A DNA stretch of 64,000 nt, taken from Bog-473 sp963824195. Lineage in GTDB: Bacteria > Actinomycetota > Acidimicrobiia > Acidimicrobiales > RAAP-2. The DNA lies in contig CAWGOJ010000025.1 in NCBI GenBank assembly GCA_963824195.1, positions 1 through 64,000 on the forward strand, given 5' to 3'. Shown in pieces: positions 1 to 9,063 of this stretch (position 1 is the stretch's first letter; each line of letters opens with the position of its first letter). The notes below the pieces were generated by a model that saw only the letters and a program-made list of their open reading frames with translations, ran no database searches and was not told where the DNA came from. A program made the position numbers and the translations under genes.

Positions 1-26
1 GAGCGCTTTGATCTGAGGAGGGCGCG

Positions 27-2452
27 TTGGGTGCGGTCACGTTAGCGTTCCGAGCCGAGTTGCGCAGTCGGTGGCGATCATGGTTGGCCATCGCCCTTTT
101 GATCGCCATCGTGGGTGGGTTCGTGCTATTCGCCACCGCCGCAGGGCGACGGACCAATAACGCCTACCCACTGTTTGTAGACAAGTACGGCTACGACGCC
201 ACGGTTTTTACAACGCAAGCCCTTCCGCAGCTCGAAAGACTTCCCACCGTTGCCTCCGCCATAGCGATGGTCAGCCCGGCGAACGGGCAGCCGCGGTGCC
301 ACTGCACGCACCCGATCAATATCGCTAGCTCCAACTTCGCCGTGTTGGCTCAACCTCCCAATGACGCGTCGCTGTGGAAGCTCGTGTCGGGCCAAGAGCC
401 GGACCAGTCGGCTCCCAACCAGGTACTGGCATCGCTCTCATTGCAACGGGACTATGGCGTCAACGTGGGAACGGTGATCCACGTGCCGTTCTTCACACCT
501 GCCCAGGCCTCAGCGGCGAACAGCGTCACCGGGACCCCGCCTCAGCCCCTGGGTCCGACGGTCGCCCTTCGCGTAGTGGGGATCGTCGCCAGCGAGTTCG
601 ATTTTCCATCAGGGGTAACCCCGTCCTATGAGCTGTTCACGACCTCTGCTTTCGCACCGCGGTAATCCCAGAGACGGCCACGGGCGTCGAGTACGCCGTG
701 CGATTGCGCCATGGTGCGGCCGACCTTGCTCGATTCAACACTGAGGCCAACAAGCTCGAAGGCGCCGGACTGGAGGGAGTGGGAAACAACGACGGGTTGG
801 TCGATTCCATCGAGGCATCGATCCATCCTCAGGGTGTCGGGTGGTTCATACTTGCTGGACTTGCTGCTCTTGTCGGTCTTGCGGTTGTCGGCCAGGCGCT
901 GGCCCGTCAGTCAATCGCCGAGAGCGAGGGCTATGTCACGCTGAGTGCCCTCGGCGCGAGTAGGCGTCAGCTAGTGATGCTGGGCACGGCGCGGAACCTG
1001 CTGGTGGGACTGATCGGCGCAGTCGGCGCAGTGGTACTCGCTACGGCGCTTTCCCCGTTGGCCCCTGTAGGTGAGGCACGACTGGCTGAAACCTCTACGG
1101 GGATATACCTCGACACACTCGTTCTGCTGCTCGGGGCGTTGGCTACAGCCCTTGTTGTCGTGGTGCTTGGCATATGGCCGTCGGTACGGGCGGCCCAGAC
1201 CTCACGACGCAACGATGGCGCCGCTGGGATGCACCCTTCGGTTGTGGTGACTCGCCTTGCAGCCATCGGCGCACCGCCCAGCACCCTGATCGGCGTACGC
1301 AATGCTTTGCAGCGAAGGGGACCTGGAGCCAATGTCCCTGTTGGGACTGCCTACCTCGGCACTGTGCTGGCGGTTGTTGTGTTGTGTGGGACGGCGGTCT
1401 TCGGCGCCAGCCTTTCCCATCTCACCGCGACCCCTTCGCTGTACGGCGATGCATATCAACTCAGCTTCGATGTGATCCCGGGACTACCTGATCCCGGGTT
1501 ACTCAAGAGCATCGAGCGGAACGGAAACATAAGCGGGATCACCCGGGTCGTGGCGACTCAAGTCTCGATCGATCACACGACGGTTGGCACGTTGGCGGTG
1601 GAAGCGCTCCGTGGTCCTTTGCTCTTCTCGACGGCCGGGGGAAAGTTGCCCAGTGGCGAGGGTCAGATTGGTCTGGGCGCGGCGACAATGCGTCAAGTGG
1701 ATGCCCACGTGGGCTCGCTTGTGCGTGTCGGCGTGACGACGCCATCTGGAGGCAAGCGTACGGTCCCGTTCCGAGTTGTTGCCAACATCCCAATCCCGGT
1801 CATGGATGGATTCGCTGGCCTTGGTAACGGCGCGGTGATCCCTCTCTCGGGATATGAGGCGGCGGTATGCCCCTCGGCGGTCGGCCAAGTAACTTGCAAA
1901 CAGTCGGTTGAAGAATCGAGCATCGGCTCCATTCTGGCCAAGGGGGTGTCCGGTCCGAGGGGGCAGGCGGCGGTTGCTCACTTTCTCGACTCTGACCAAT
2001 CGGTAGCTGTGCTCCCGGTCGCTCCGACCTCCCTGGTCAACTTTGGCGAGGCTGTCGATTTCCCGCTCATATTTGGTGGGATCGTGGCGGTTTTTGGTGC
2101 GGCCACGCTCGGTCATCTGTTGGTGGTCAGTGTCTCGCGCCGCCGAAGAGAGACCGGTCTCCTCAAGGTGCTGGGGTTCGTCAACAGCCAGGTCATCTGG
2201 GTTGTCAGTTGGCAGGCAACCACTTTGGCCCTGGTCGGAATCCTCATCGGAGTCCCGATCGGTTTGATCGCCGGAAGAGCGACGTGGGACCTTTTCGCCA
2301 ACAACTTGGGGGTCGTCACTGTTTCCGTGGTTCCCGTCTGGCTCATCGGAGCCCTGGCAGTCGTCGTGATCGTGGTCGCCAACCTCCTCGCGATTGGACC
2401 TGCATTGACAGCGACAAGGTCCGAGCCCAGGTTGCTCATTGAGGCGTCCTGA
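27..2452 (+). CDS. FtsX/MacB-like ABC transporter permease, frame broken near 660
   Basis: Two pieces, 27-665 and the downstream frame running to 2452, join by a -1 shift (or +2) near 640-662 to give about 808 residues. The TTG start follows a strong GAGGAGGG ribosome binding site (15-22). Layout is typical of large FtsX permeases: one N-terminal membrane helix (residues about 18-40), an outer domain, three helices plus a fourth, a second outer domain, then three C-terminal helices. Both FtsX modules carry the cytoplasmic E-x(n)-L-x-x-L-G motif (SALGASRRQ and KVLGFVNSQ). Such proteins export lipids or peptides, or act mechanically on cell-wall enzymes, with a LolD-type ATPase; that partner is not in the window and may lie upstream. 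GC is visibly lower than in the rest of the window. The break is either a sequencing error or real decay. Confidence 0.75.
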
Positions 2453-2513
2453 ATAGTCGCCATCCGAATACTCAATGTGGGCCCTCGTCGCACCGGTGAG
2501 CAAGAGAGAGACG

Positions 2514-2542
2514 GTGACAGAGCTCCATTGGGGCTCGGTCAC
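2514..2542 (+). terminator. Possible hairpin terminator after the permease gene
   Basis: An inverted repeat (GTGAC at 2514-2518 with GTCAC at 2538-2542, plus an inner GAGC/GCTC pairing) lies 60 bases after the permease stop. There is no T-run, so it is only a candidate terminator. Confidence 0.3.
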
Positions 2543-2758
2543 TACAACTCCTGCTTGAGGATATGACATGACCATACGAGCCGATTTAGGTAGGTTGAAA
2601 GGAGAGCGGGGTTGGCTGGTCCTCCGGGCATTACCTCTGCTGGGTTGTGGCTATCTCTGGACTATCCCCGTACGCTGCCGGCCGGGGGTCACAAATTCAA
2701 CCCGGAAATGGGACCGACGCTTCCTGTTGTTAGCGGAGAGCCAATGTCCGGGCGTACG
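2543..2758. other. Intergenic stretch without a recognised gene
   Basis: Together with 2453-2542 this makes about 306 bases between the permease stop and the toxin stop. It holds one short open frame (2568-2822, plus strand) with no recognisable protein character that runs antisense into the toxin gene. I see no RNA gene, promoter or repeat here. Confidence 0.5.
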
Positions 2759-3243
2759 TCAGAGATCTCGCAAGAGCATCGTTAGGACGAGGGGATCAAA
2801 CGGAGAATCGACGAATCCGTAGTGCATGTAGAAGCTCTTTGCTTCGTCGTCCTTGGCGTGGATGAGCAGGATCCGGAATCCTACGGATTGGGCTACCTCG
2901 ATGGCCTTGAGTATGAAGTGCTTCAGTAGAGCTCCACCAGCCCACGACCAGCGTGTCGTGCATCGACCGCCATGCGAGCCAGGAGGATGGCGGGCATCTC
3001 TTCGGGCTGATTCCGCTGCATCTTCTTCGGTGCCAACGATCGTAAAACCGATGCCGTCGCCGAGGCGTAGAAGGCGACGACGTCAGGAGAGCCAGCTTCG
3101 ACGACGACCCACGTGCGGCTCGTGCCGCTCGCCTGGTTGGTCAGTGCGTGGCGGATCAACCACTCGTTGAGAGCCGGCTTGCCGCAGTCGAATCCTTCGA
3201 CGAGATGCTGGCCGGTCAACAGCTCCGGACCGGCGTAGGCCAC
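2759..3243 (-). CDS. GNAT-family toxin, TacT-like; frame broken near 2928
   Basis: About 161 residues once one lost base is restored. The N-terminal part has the family sequence FDCGKPALNEWL and an NQASGTSRTWVV strand. The acetyl-CoA motif R-x-x-G-x-G reads RHAGRGL and then goes out of frame to a stop at 2923. Adding one G (CTGGTGGA to CTGGGTGGA) restores GLGGALL and a normal C-terminus (ILLIHAKDDEAKSFY...YGF) ending at 2759. The GTG start shares one base with the antitoxin TAG stop, so the pair is translationally coupled. TacT/AtaT toxins acetylate the amino group of charged tRNAs and block translation; the exact target here is unknown. As sequenced, the product would lack its C-terminal third and be inactive. 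Confidence 0.75.
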
Positions 3244-3518
3244 TAAGCGGGTCGCTCGAGAACCGAGGGATTCGAGAGCAGCTTGACCATCGCTTCTGGA
3301 AGCGACGGCGGAGCCGAAAGCAGATCCTGCAACTGGCCCCAAGCGGCATCGTCGACGACGAAGACCCGCCGGTCGGCGAGCTCCATCTCGGCCGCCTCGA
3401 CCGCATGGCGCAGCACGAAGTCGTTCGCCGATTCGCCTCGAGCTTCGGCGGCCCGGCGCAAGACAGCGTCCTGCTCTGGGGTCAGCCTCAAGCTCAGTCG
3501 CTCGGTCTTGGATGCCAT
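3243..3518 (-). CDS. DUF1778 ribbon-helix-helix antitoxin, TacA-like
   Basis: A 91-residue protein. Residues 1-50 form the ribbon-helix-helix DNA-binding fold (SLRLTPEQDAVLRRAAEARG, then a helix with NDFVLRHAVEAAE), and the C-terminal tail (about 51-91) is the part that normally wraps the GNAT toxin. The ATG at 3518 was chosen because the family begins just before RLSLRLTPEQ. There is no Shine-Dalgarno site; a TACACT -10-like box ends 6 bases before the ATG, which fits leaderless translation. The antitoxin should neutralise the downstream toxin and repress the pair through the palindrome over its own start. Confidence 0.85.
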   Translation of the reverse strand: MASKTERLSLRLTPEQDAVLRRAAEARGESANDFVLRHAVEAAEMELADRRVFVVDDAAWGQLQDLLSAPPSLPEAMVKLLSNPSVLERPA

Positions 3519-3530
3519 ACACAGAGTGTA
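3518..3530 (-). promoter_or_regulatory. Palindromic operator over a leaderless promoter of the toxin-antitoxin pair
   Basis: The minus strand reads TACACTCTGTGTA, a perfect 5-base inverted repeat with 3-base spacer. TACACT fits an actinobacterial -10 (TAnnnT), and the ATG begins at the last base of the palindrome. This geometry predicts a transcript starting at the ATG and repression by the ribbon-helix-helix antitoxin. No clear -35 is seen. Confidence 0.45.
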
Positions 3531-3652
3531 CGCCGGATGACGTACAAAATCACCCCCTGGACCCGGGCGGTCAGGGCCGGTCAAGGCCGGCGGAGCCGCC
3601 CGTAGGGGAAGCCTTGAGGGGCCCGGGCAGAACCGGTGGTCACCATGGCCAC

Positions 3653-3671
3653 GGCCGCCCACTGGGCGGCC
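3653..3671. repeat. Perfect 9-base inverted repeat upstream of the replication genes
   Basis: GGCCGCCCA, one spacer base, then TGGGCGGCC. It lies in the non-coding stretch before the first gene of the element and could form a cruciform or bind a dimer. With the next dyad it may mark an origin or operator. Confidence 0.5.
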
Positions 3672-3701
3672 TACCTGCGCCTTTGGCTCTCCTGGGCTCC
3701 G

Positions 3702-3721
3702 TTGTCGCACCCTTGCGACAA
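3702..3721. promoter_or_regulatory. Perfect 8-base inverted repeat immediately before the first element gene
   Basis: TTGTCGCA, spacer CCCT, then TGCGACAA, ending one base before the ATG at 3723. Its TTGCGAC/GTCGCAA core recurs, arms inverted, at 4192-4211 at the start of the replication gene, suggesting one protein recognises both. Confidence 0.45.
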
Positions 3722-3722
3722 G

Positions 3723-4163
3723 ATGGGCACCATGACCGAGGACCCAGACTTCCGGAGCGACAAGAGCGACAGCGTGGAGGGCAGGGGGAACGCCGGCGCC
3801 CGCTGGGACGCCTACCACCTCCACCTCGACGAGGCCGTGCTCGCCGAGGCCTTCCCCTCCCCCACACCCCGGGTCGAGGACTACGACGAACTCGTCCGGG
3901 ACGACATCGCCGCCGCCGCCGTCGAGGATTCCGAGCTGATCGGCTTCTGGGTGGCCTGGCACCTCGCCGGCGGATTCCACGCCCTCGAGTCCGGCGGGTG
4001 GCACCGCGCCACGATCTTCCGCAAGGTCCGCCGCTTCCGTTCCCGCTACGGCGTCCACCCCGACGAGTACGCCTTCCCCTGGATCACCCTCGACCTCGAG
4101 AAGGCCTGGGCCGCCGGCATCGCCAGCCGCATCGCGACGAACCGCGGCGACTACCCCCACTGA
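3723..4163 (+). CDS. Conserved element protein of unknown function, possible HTH
   Basis: Up to 146 residues. ATG at 3723 or 3732 are both possible; neither has a ribosome binding site, and the frame stays open upstream to 3636. The N-terminus is charged and probably disordered. The core (about residues 85-135) has a W/H/R-rich stretch, GFWVAWHLAGGF then GWHRATIFRKVRRFRSRYG and HPDEY, that looks like a helix-turn-helix with a following wing. It is the first gene of the element, 7 bases before the replication gene, and a dyad overlaps its upstream edge. A regulatory or replication-accessory role is a guess from position only. Confidence 0.6.
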   Translation: MGTMTEDPDFRSDKSDSVEGRGNAGARWDAYHLHLDEAVLAEAFPSPTPRVEDYDELVRDDIAAAAVEDSELIGFWVAWHLAGGFHALESGGWHRATIFRKVRRFRSRYGVHPDEYAFPWITLDLEKAWAAGIASRIATNRGDYPH

Positions 4164-4170
4164 GGTCCCC

Positions 4171-5271
4171 GTGTCACACCCAGCGCCCCCTTGCGACCAG
4201 CTAGTCGCAAATTCGCCAGTTGGCCCGCTGCGCGAGCTGGCGTCCGGTGTCGACGCCCTCTACCTGTCGGGGCGGGCCGAACTGCCCAAGCGCTTTCTCG
4301 CCCGGCTCGAGGACTGCCGAACCTGGGCGGCTGAGGCCAAGCGACCCGCTCCGTGCGAGATCGGCGAACTCGTCTTCGGCATCGCCCCCCACGGCTGGGG
4401 CAAGTACCGCTTCTGCCTCGACCACGAGATGGCCCGCATCGGCTTCTCCACCAGCCGCCACCTCCCGACCGTACGCGTCCAACCACGGTCCGAGTTCTTG
4501 CACGCCCTCGGCCCCGAAGCGGCGGTCGCCGCACTGCAGGAGGTCCTCACTCCGGAACTGCCGCACCTGCGCTTCTGGGTCAACCGGGTCGACCTCTTCG
4601 CCGACTGGCAGGGCTGGTCGCTCGGGCTCGACGACGCCCGGCGCTTCGTCTGTCGGGCGGACGCACGCCGCACCTACGAGGTCGCCGGCGCGCTGACCGG
4701 CTTCGAGTTCGGCAGCCGCACGACCAAGACGTTCCTGGCCCGCCTCTACGACAAGACCGCGGACATGGCCGCAAAGGACACCCGCTGGTGGTTCGAGGTG
4801 TGGGGTGCGCGGTACGTGCCGGGGACACCCGTCCACCGTCTCGAATTCGAGGTCGGTCGGCAGGGGCTGCAGGAGTTCGACCTCAACACGCCGGCCCAGG
4901 TCCTCGCCGCCGCCGGCGACCTGTGGGCGTACGCCACTGGGGAGTGGCTGACCTACCGCTCCCCCAGCAGCGACCGGACCCGCTCCCGCTGGCCCCTCGC
5001 ACCCGAGTGGCGCCAGGTCCAACGGGCGACGCTTGGCCACGACCCTGTCGGCCTCGAGCGGCTGCGCCTCGCCCGGCGCGCGGCCTCCATCGAGAAACTG
5101 CTCCCGGGCCTCACCGGCTACCTGGCCTCGCTGGGCGCCCTCATCGGCACCCACGGCATCGACGACACCTTGGGGGCCATCGGGCATCATCTGCACACCT
5201 ACGAGATCGTCAGCCACACCGCCTTCGCCGAGCGGGTGGCCTGGCGCCGCGCTGAACTGGAGCTGCGGTGA
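4171..5271 (+). CDS. Replication initiation factor-like protein
   Basis: 366 residues, GTG start 5 bases after a GAGG. The central part resembles the replication initiation factor family of plasmids and integrative elements (Rep_trans-like): RVDLFADWQGW supplies a beta-strand with acidic residues, KTFLARLYDKTAD contains the Tyr expected for a nicking enzyme, and HRLEFEVGRQGLQEF is the following conserved strand. In that family the protein nicks the double-strand origin and primes rolling-circle replication of the excised form. A 7-base inverted repeat (4192-4211) lies within the first codons. A small open frame overlaps its end by 4 bases, then comes the serine recombinase. Assignment is by motif pattern only. 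Confidence 0.6.
   Translation: MSHPAPPCDQLVANSPVGPLRELASGVDALYLSGRAELPKRFLARLEDCRTWAAEAKRPAPCEIGELVFGIAPHGWGKYRFCLDHEMARIGFSTSRHLPTVRVQPRSEFLHALGPEAAVAALQEVLTPELPHLRFWVNRVDLFADWQGWSLGLDDARRFVCRADARRTYEVAGALTGFEFGSRTTKTFLARLYDKTADMAAKDTRWWFEVWGARYVPGTPVHRLEFEVGRQGLQEFDLNTPAQVLAAAGDLWAYATGEWLTYRSPSSDRTRSRWPLAPEWRQVQRATLGHDPVGLERLRLARRAASIEKLLPGLTGYLASLGALIGTHGIDDTLGAIGHHLHTYEIVSHTAFAERVAWRRAELELR
4192..4211. promoter_or_regulatory. Inverted repeat TTGCGAC-N6-GTCGCAA inside the start of the replication gene
   Basis: Perfect 7-base arms with 6-base spacer CAGCTA. It shares the TTGCGAC/GTCGCAA arms with the dyad at 3702-3721, so it is a candidate initiator-binding or autoregulatory site. Confidence 0.4.
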
Positions 5272-5447
5272 GCGAGTCCGGACCCGACTACGAGCGGGTG
5301 GCGGCGGTGCTCGTGCGGATCGGGCTGCGCATGGTGAGCGAAAGAGAACACGTGGAAGAGGAGGGCAGCGATGCTGACGGTGGCCTACTGCCGGGTGTCG
5401 ACCGAGGAGCAGGCGGCGGAGGGCTTCTCGATCGCCGGGCAAGCTGA
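5268..5447 (+). CDS. Possible small protein between replication gene and recombinase
   Basis: 59 codons. The GTG start overlaps the replication-gene stop (GTGA). The first 30 or so residues (SESGPDYERVAAVLVRIGLR onward) look protein-like and amphipathic, but the last 77 bases overlap the recombinase start in another frame and give a Gly-rich tail of low credibility. It may be a real short gene or a chance frame. Confidence 0.3.
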   Translation: MSESGPDYERVAAVLVRIGLRMVSEREHVEEEGSDADGGLLPGVDRGAGGGGLLDRRAS

Positions 5448-6784
5448 CAAGCTGCCGCGTCTACGCCGAGCTGCACGACCTCGGCGAGGTGACGGTCATC
5501 GCCGACCCCGGGCTGTCGGGCAAGAACCTGGAGCGACCCGGCCTGCAGCAGCTGCTGCACATGGTCGACGAGGGCCACGTCGCCAACGTGCTCACCTGGC
5601 GCCTCGACCGCCTGTCGAGGAACCTGAGCGACCTCATCCTGTTGGCCGACCGCTTCGGGCAGGCCGGCGTCGCACTGCACTCGTTCACCGAGAAGATCGA
5701 CCTGTCGTCGGCGACGGGCCGCATGTTCTACAACATCCTCGGCTCGTTCGCGCAGTTCTACCGCGAGCAGCTGGCCGAGAACGTGCGCATGGGCATGCAA
5801 CAGGCCGTGCGGCAAGGCAAGTGGGTCAACCGCCCCAAGACCGGCTACGACCTGATCGACGGCGAGCTCGTCCCGAACGAGATGGCGCCCGTCGTCCGGC
5901 GCATCTTCACGTTGCGCGCCGAAGGACGGAGCGTGGGCAAGATCGCCGCCGCCACCGGGGTGAAGTACTCGACCGTGCTCACCATCTTGAACTCACGCAT
6001 CTACCTGGCCGAGGTGCAGATGAACGGCGAGTGGTTCCCCGGCCGCCACGAGGCCATCATCACGCCAGAGCAGTTCGTCGACGCCCACCGGGGCCGAGTA
6101 CGGGGGAGGGCCCGGGGCACCGACCTGTTGTCGGGCCGGGTCCGCTGCGGGCTCTGCTGGCGGCTCATGGCCCTCGACCAGAACGGCCAGGGCACCAAGC
6201 TCTACCGCTGCCACCACCGGGGCGAGGGTTGCGCCCAGCCCCGCCGGACCAACGTCGGACTGCTGCGAGCCGCCGTGCTGGGGCTGCGGCTCATCGGCGA
6301 CGACGTGGAGCTGCAGGCCGCCATCCGCCGGGAGCTCGAGCGGGCCCGAACGCCGGCCCCCAAGGCCGGCGGAGGGCCCCGCGCTCGCCGGTCACGTCAC
6401 GGTGTCGAGGATCTGGTGGCCCAACGCCGCAAGCTGCTGCGCCTCTACTACGACGACAAGATCGGGGCCGACCTGTTCGCCGAGGAGGAGGCGCGCCTCT
6501 CCGTGGCCATCCGTGAGGCCCAGCGTGAGGTCGAGGATGCACGCGTCGAGGTGGCGCGTTCGGACGATGTGGCGCAGCATTTCGACGACGTCGCCCGACT
6601 GCTCGCACACCTCGACGTCGACAAGACGTGGAAGGCGGCGACGGAGCTGGAGCGGCGCGTGCTCATCGACGAGTTCATCGAGGAGATTTCGGTGTTACCC
6701 GATTACCTCGACGTGAAAGTGCACGGAGCGCCTCCACTGCACGTCCTCTACCAGGAAGTTGGGACTGAAGGAGTCGGGTTTTGA
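5371..6784 (+). CDS. Large serine recombinase, frame broken near 5456
   Basis: About 470 residues once one extra C is removed (GACAAGCTG-C-CGCGTC). The ATG has a GAGGAGGG ribosome binding site. The resolvase domain (1-150) has the catalytic Ser in YCRVSTEEQ, the Arg pair in WRLDRLSRN and the long E helix. It is followed by a recombinase domain (about 165-270; KTGYDLIDGELVPNE and a YSTVLTILNSRIYLAE segment), a zinc-ribbon-like segment (CGLCWRLM...YRCHHRGEGC) and a coiled coil (about 330-420). Such enzymes integrate and excise elements between att sites without cofactors. It is the last gene of the element; its stop is 3 bases from tRNA-Leu(GAG). The +1 break resembles the other insertions in this window and is probably an error. 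Confidence 0.85.
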
Positions 6785-6787
6785 TCG

Positions 6788-6871
6788 TGTCGGAGGGGGG
6801 ACTTGAACCCCCACGCCCTTGCGGGCACCAGCCCCTCAAGCTGGCGCGTCTGCCTATTCCGCCACTCCGAC
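6788..6871 (-). tRNA. tRNA-Leu(GAG)
   Basis: 84 bases with a 7-base-pair acceptor stem (GTCGGAG/CTCCGAC), D arm, anticodon stem CCAGC/GCTGG with loop TTGAGGG (anticodon GAG, reads CUC), a long class II variable arm and a T arm with TTCAAGT. The discriminator is A and CCA is not encoded. It lies downstream of the lipoprotein gene on the same strand, and its 3' end touches the serine-recombinase element. Confidence 0.95.
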
Positions 6872-6965
6872 GGGTCTACAACTGGAATGCAGCGTCCGGA
6901 GACTGTAGCGCGTGGCCATGGGCCCACTTCAGCGGCTCGAGAGGCCCACCCGGCGACAGGACGGC

Positions 6966-8775
6966 CTACTGCCCGGGCAGCGACGGCGTGGTGTTGCTGG
7001 TCGACTCGGGTGCCCGGACCGCCCACAGCTGGGCGTACCAGAGGAGGGCGTCGCTGCGTGGCATCGGTGTCACGCCCCCGATCGTGCGGTTCCAGGCCAA
7101 TGCGGCCGGCTCCGCGAACAGGGGCAGCGACACCATCTCGTCCCAGAGCTGCGTGTCCGCCTGGGTGTAGTAGCCGGCCGCCGTGTCGGGGTTGAGCTGC
7201 TGCGAGGCCGTCTCCACCAGCCGGTCGAACTTGCTGTTCGAGTAGCCGGTCCAGTCCTGCGACCCATTCTTGCCCGCCGGCCCCAGCAGGGTCGTGTACC
7301 ACGATGCCGTCTGGCTCATGTACGGGCTGAAGGTCACCGGAAGCAGCGCCAGGTCGGCGAACCCGTCGGAGAGCGCCTGGCCTGCCTCGGTCGCGCTGGT
7401 CACCGGGTACACGGTCGTGTCGAGCCCCGCCGCGTCCAGCTCCGAGCGGATGACCGGGCCCGTGGCCGCCGCCCAGGGGTCGCTCTCGTCGACCACGAGG
7501 TGCAGCTCGAAGGACGGCCCGAAGGCCGAGTGGTAGTAGGGATCGTTCGGCGTGCGCACCAGCCCCGATGCCTCAATGAGGGCGGCCGCCTGGTCGGGCA
7601 CCGGCGTCACGGGGAAATTCACGGTCCCGCCGGCCCCGATCACGGTGGTAGACGTGGACGACGTCGGGGGCGGGATCGTCGTCGTCGGGACGCTTGCGGG
7701 CGCGGGCTTGTAGTTCTGCTGGCCCTGTACGTACACGTGGCTGTCGGCCACCGCGATCCCCGGCACCGCCCAGCTCACCTGCTGGTTGACGAGGTCCTGG
7801 CGGTTGATCGACAGCGCGATGGCCACCCTGAGGTCGGGCGACAGCTCAGCGTCAGGGGAGCTCGCCATGTCCAGCTGCAGCAGGGTCGCCGACATGTCGA
7901 CATCGCTCTGCGCTCCGGGCAGGCCGGTCATCTGGGTGAGGAACCCCTGCGTCACCGTGGTGGGTTGCGCCACCTGCACGTACCCCGAGGCCATCCACTG
8001 GGCCAGCTGCTCGGTCGAGGATGCGACGTGAACAGTGATGGAGCTTGCGTTGGCCGGGGTCCCCCACCATTTGGGGTTCTGCACCAGCTTGATCGTCTGG
8101 CCCGACACCGACCCGATCTTGAAGGGACCGCCCGAAAGGTCGATGTCGGGGTTCACCGTCGAGCAGCTCGGGTTCCACCCGACCTTCTCCATCACATGGG
8201 CGGGGACGAGGTTGTCGAAGAGCATCTGCCAGTCCGCGAACGTCGTCTTGAACTTGACGGTGACGGTGTGGCCACCGTTCGAGCCGGTGACCGATGCGAT
8301 GTCGCGGTAGCCGGCAACGCTCGAGACGTCGGGGGACGAGACCACCGGATCACCCCGTTGCTCCTCCCACGCGTACCTGAAGTCCGCCGCCGTGATCGGC
8401 CACGCCGTCGGACCAGACGGCCTTCGGGTTCAACGTGTAGACGATTGTCTCCGGTTTGGTGCTGACGAGCTCGGACTGGACGATCAGGTCCGAATTCGCG
8501 GTCGGCATCCCGAGGTTGTTCACCACGAACGGGCTGGGCAGGACCGCACCCAGCACCGTCAGGGTCCCCGGGGAGTCGCCCGACGGTGTGTTCGGGTTGC
8601 ACCCGGTGGGACTGTCTGTCATGCCGAAGGAGATCCTGCCGCCGGCCACGCCGATGTAGGTCACGGTGGTGCCGCCGCCACCGCCTCCCCCGCACGCCGA
8701 AGCCAACAGCGCTAGTGCTCCGACCGCTCCGACCAGCCCTCGCCACCGCCCGGGGCGTGGGCCCCGGCCCGTCAC
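6966..8775 (-). CDS. Solute-binding lipoprotein, SBP family 5 (peptide/nickel type), frame broken near 8408
   Basis: About 602 residues after removal of one extra G near 8408, which restores SDGVPITAADFRYAWEE. The GTG start overlaps the secG stop (GTGA). It has a lipoprotein signal with lipobox LASAC (Cys at residue 28) and a Gly-rich tether. The SBP_bac_5 fold is clear: VWSDG near residue 120, GPFKIGS near 220, then the C-terminal lobe. A Pro/Thr/Ser linker (PTTTIPPPTSSTSTT) in the middle of the second lobe is unusual. The family captures oligopeptides or similar ligands outside the membrane for a Dpp/Opp permease. No permease gene is adjacent, but a DppBCDF set without a binding protein lies at 47.3-51.2 kb and may be its partner (inference). 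Confidence 0.85.
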
Positions 8776-9023
8776 TGCAGCCGGAGATCCAGGGTGACCG
8801 TCGCGAAGGCGAAGATGATGGCCACGGTGACCGTGATGCGGTCGAGGTTCCGCTCGACCACCGTCGAGCCCTGGGCTGCCGCGCCGACGCTGCCGCCGAA
8901 CATGTCGGACAGGCCGCCCCCCTTCCCGCTGTGCATCAGGATCAGGAAGATCAGTCCGAGCGCGGCCAGCACTTCGATGACGATGTACACCCAGGTAACT
9001 GCGTCCAAGGTTGCCAACAACAC
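8772..9023 (-). CDS. secG: Preprotein translocase subunit SecG
   Basis: 83 residues, GTG start with GGAGG seven bases upstream. It has two membrane helices (about 10-30 and 62-81) joined by the conserved SecG loop MHSGKGGGLSDMFGGS. SecG assists the SecYEG channel during SecA-driven export. It sits after tpiA as in many actinobacteria and overlaps the next lipoprotein gene by 4 bases. A longer upstream frame exists, but its N-terminus has no SecG character. Confidence 0.95.
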   Translation of the reverse strand: MLLATLDAVTWVYIVIEVLAALGLIFLILMHSGKGGGLSDMFGGSVGAAAQGSTVVERNLDRITVTVAIIFAFATVTLDLRLQ

Positions 9024-9063
9024 GGAAGAGCCTCCAACTCGCGGCAGGTCAGGCCTGTTCGGC

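Larger units (their letters stand above)
3519..6787 (+). mobile_element. Integrated element with replication initiator and serine recombinase, abutting tRNA-Leu(GAG)
   Basis: The segment carries dyad-rich non-coding DNA, a conserved unknown gene, a replication-initiator-like gene and a large serine recombinase, all on the plus strand. The recombinase stop lies 3 bases from the 3' end of tRNA-Leu(GAG), which marks a likely right edge. The left edge is not visible; the toxin-antitoxin pair may belong to the element. I found no duplicated tRNA end or other direct repeat to define the attachment sites. Confidence 0.55.

Noticed and set aside
2568..2822. Open frame of 84 codons on the plus strand
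   Set aside because: No protein-like composition, and it overlaps antisense with the restored C-terminus of the GNAT toxin.
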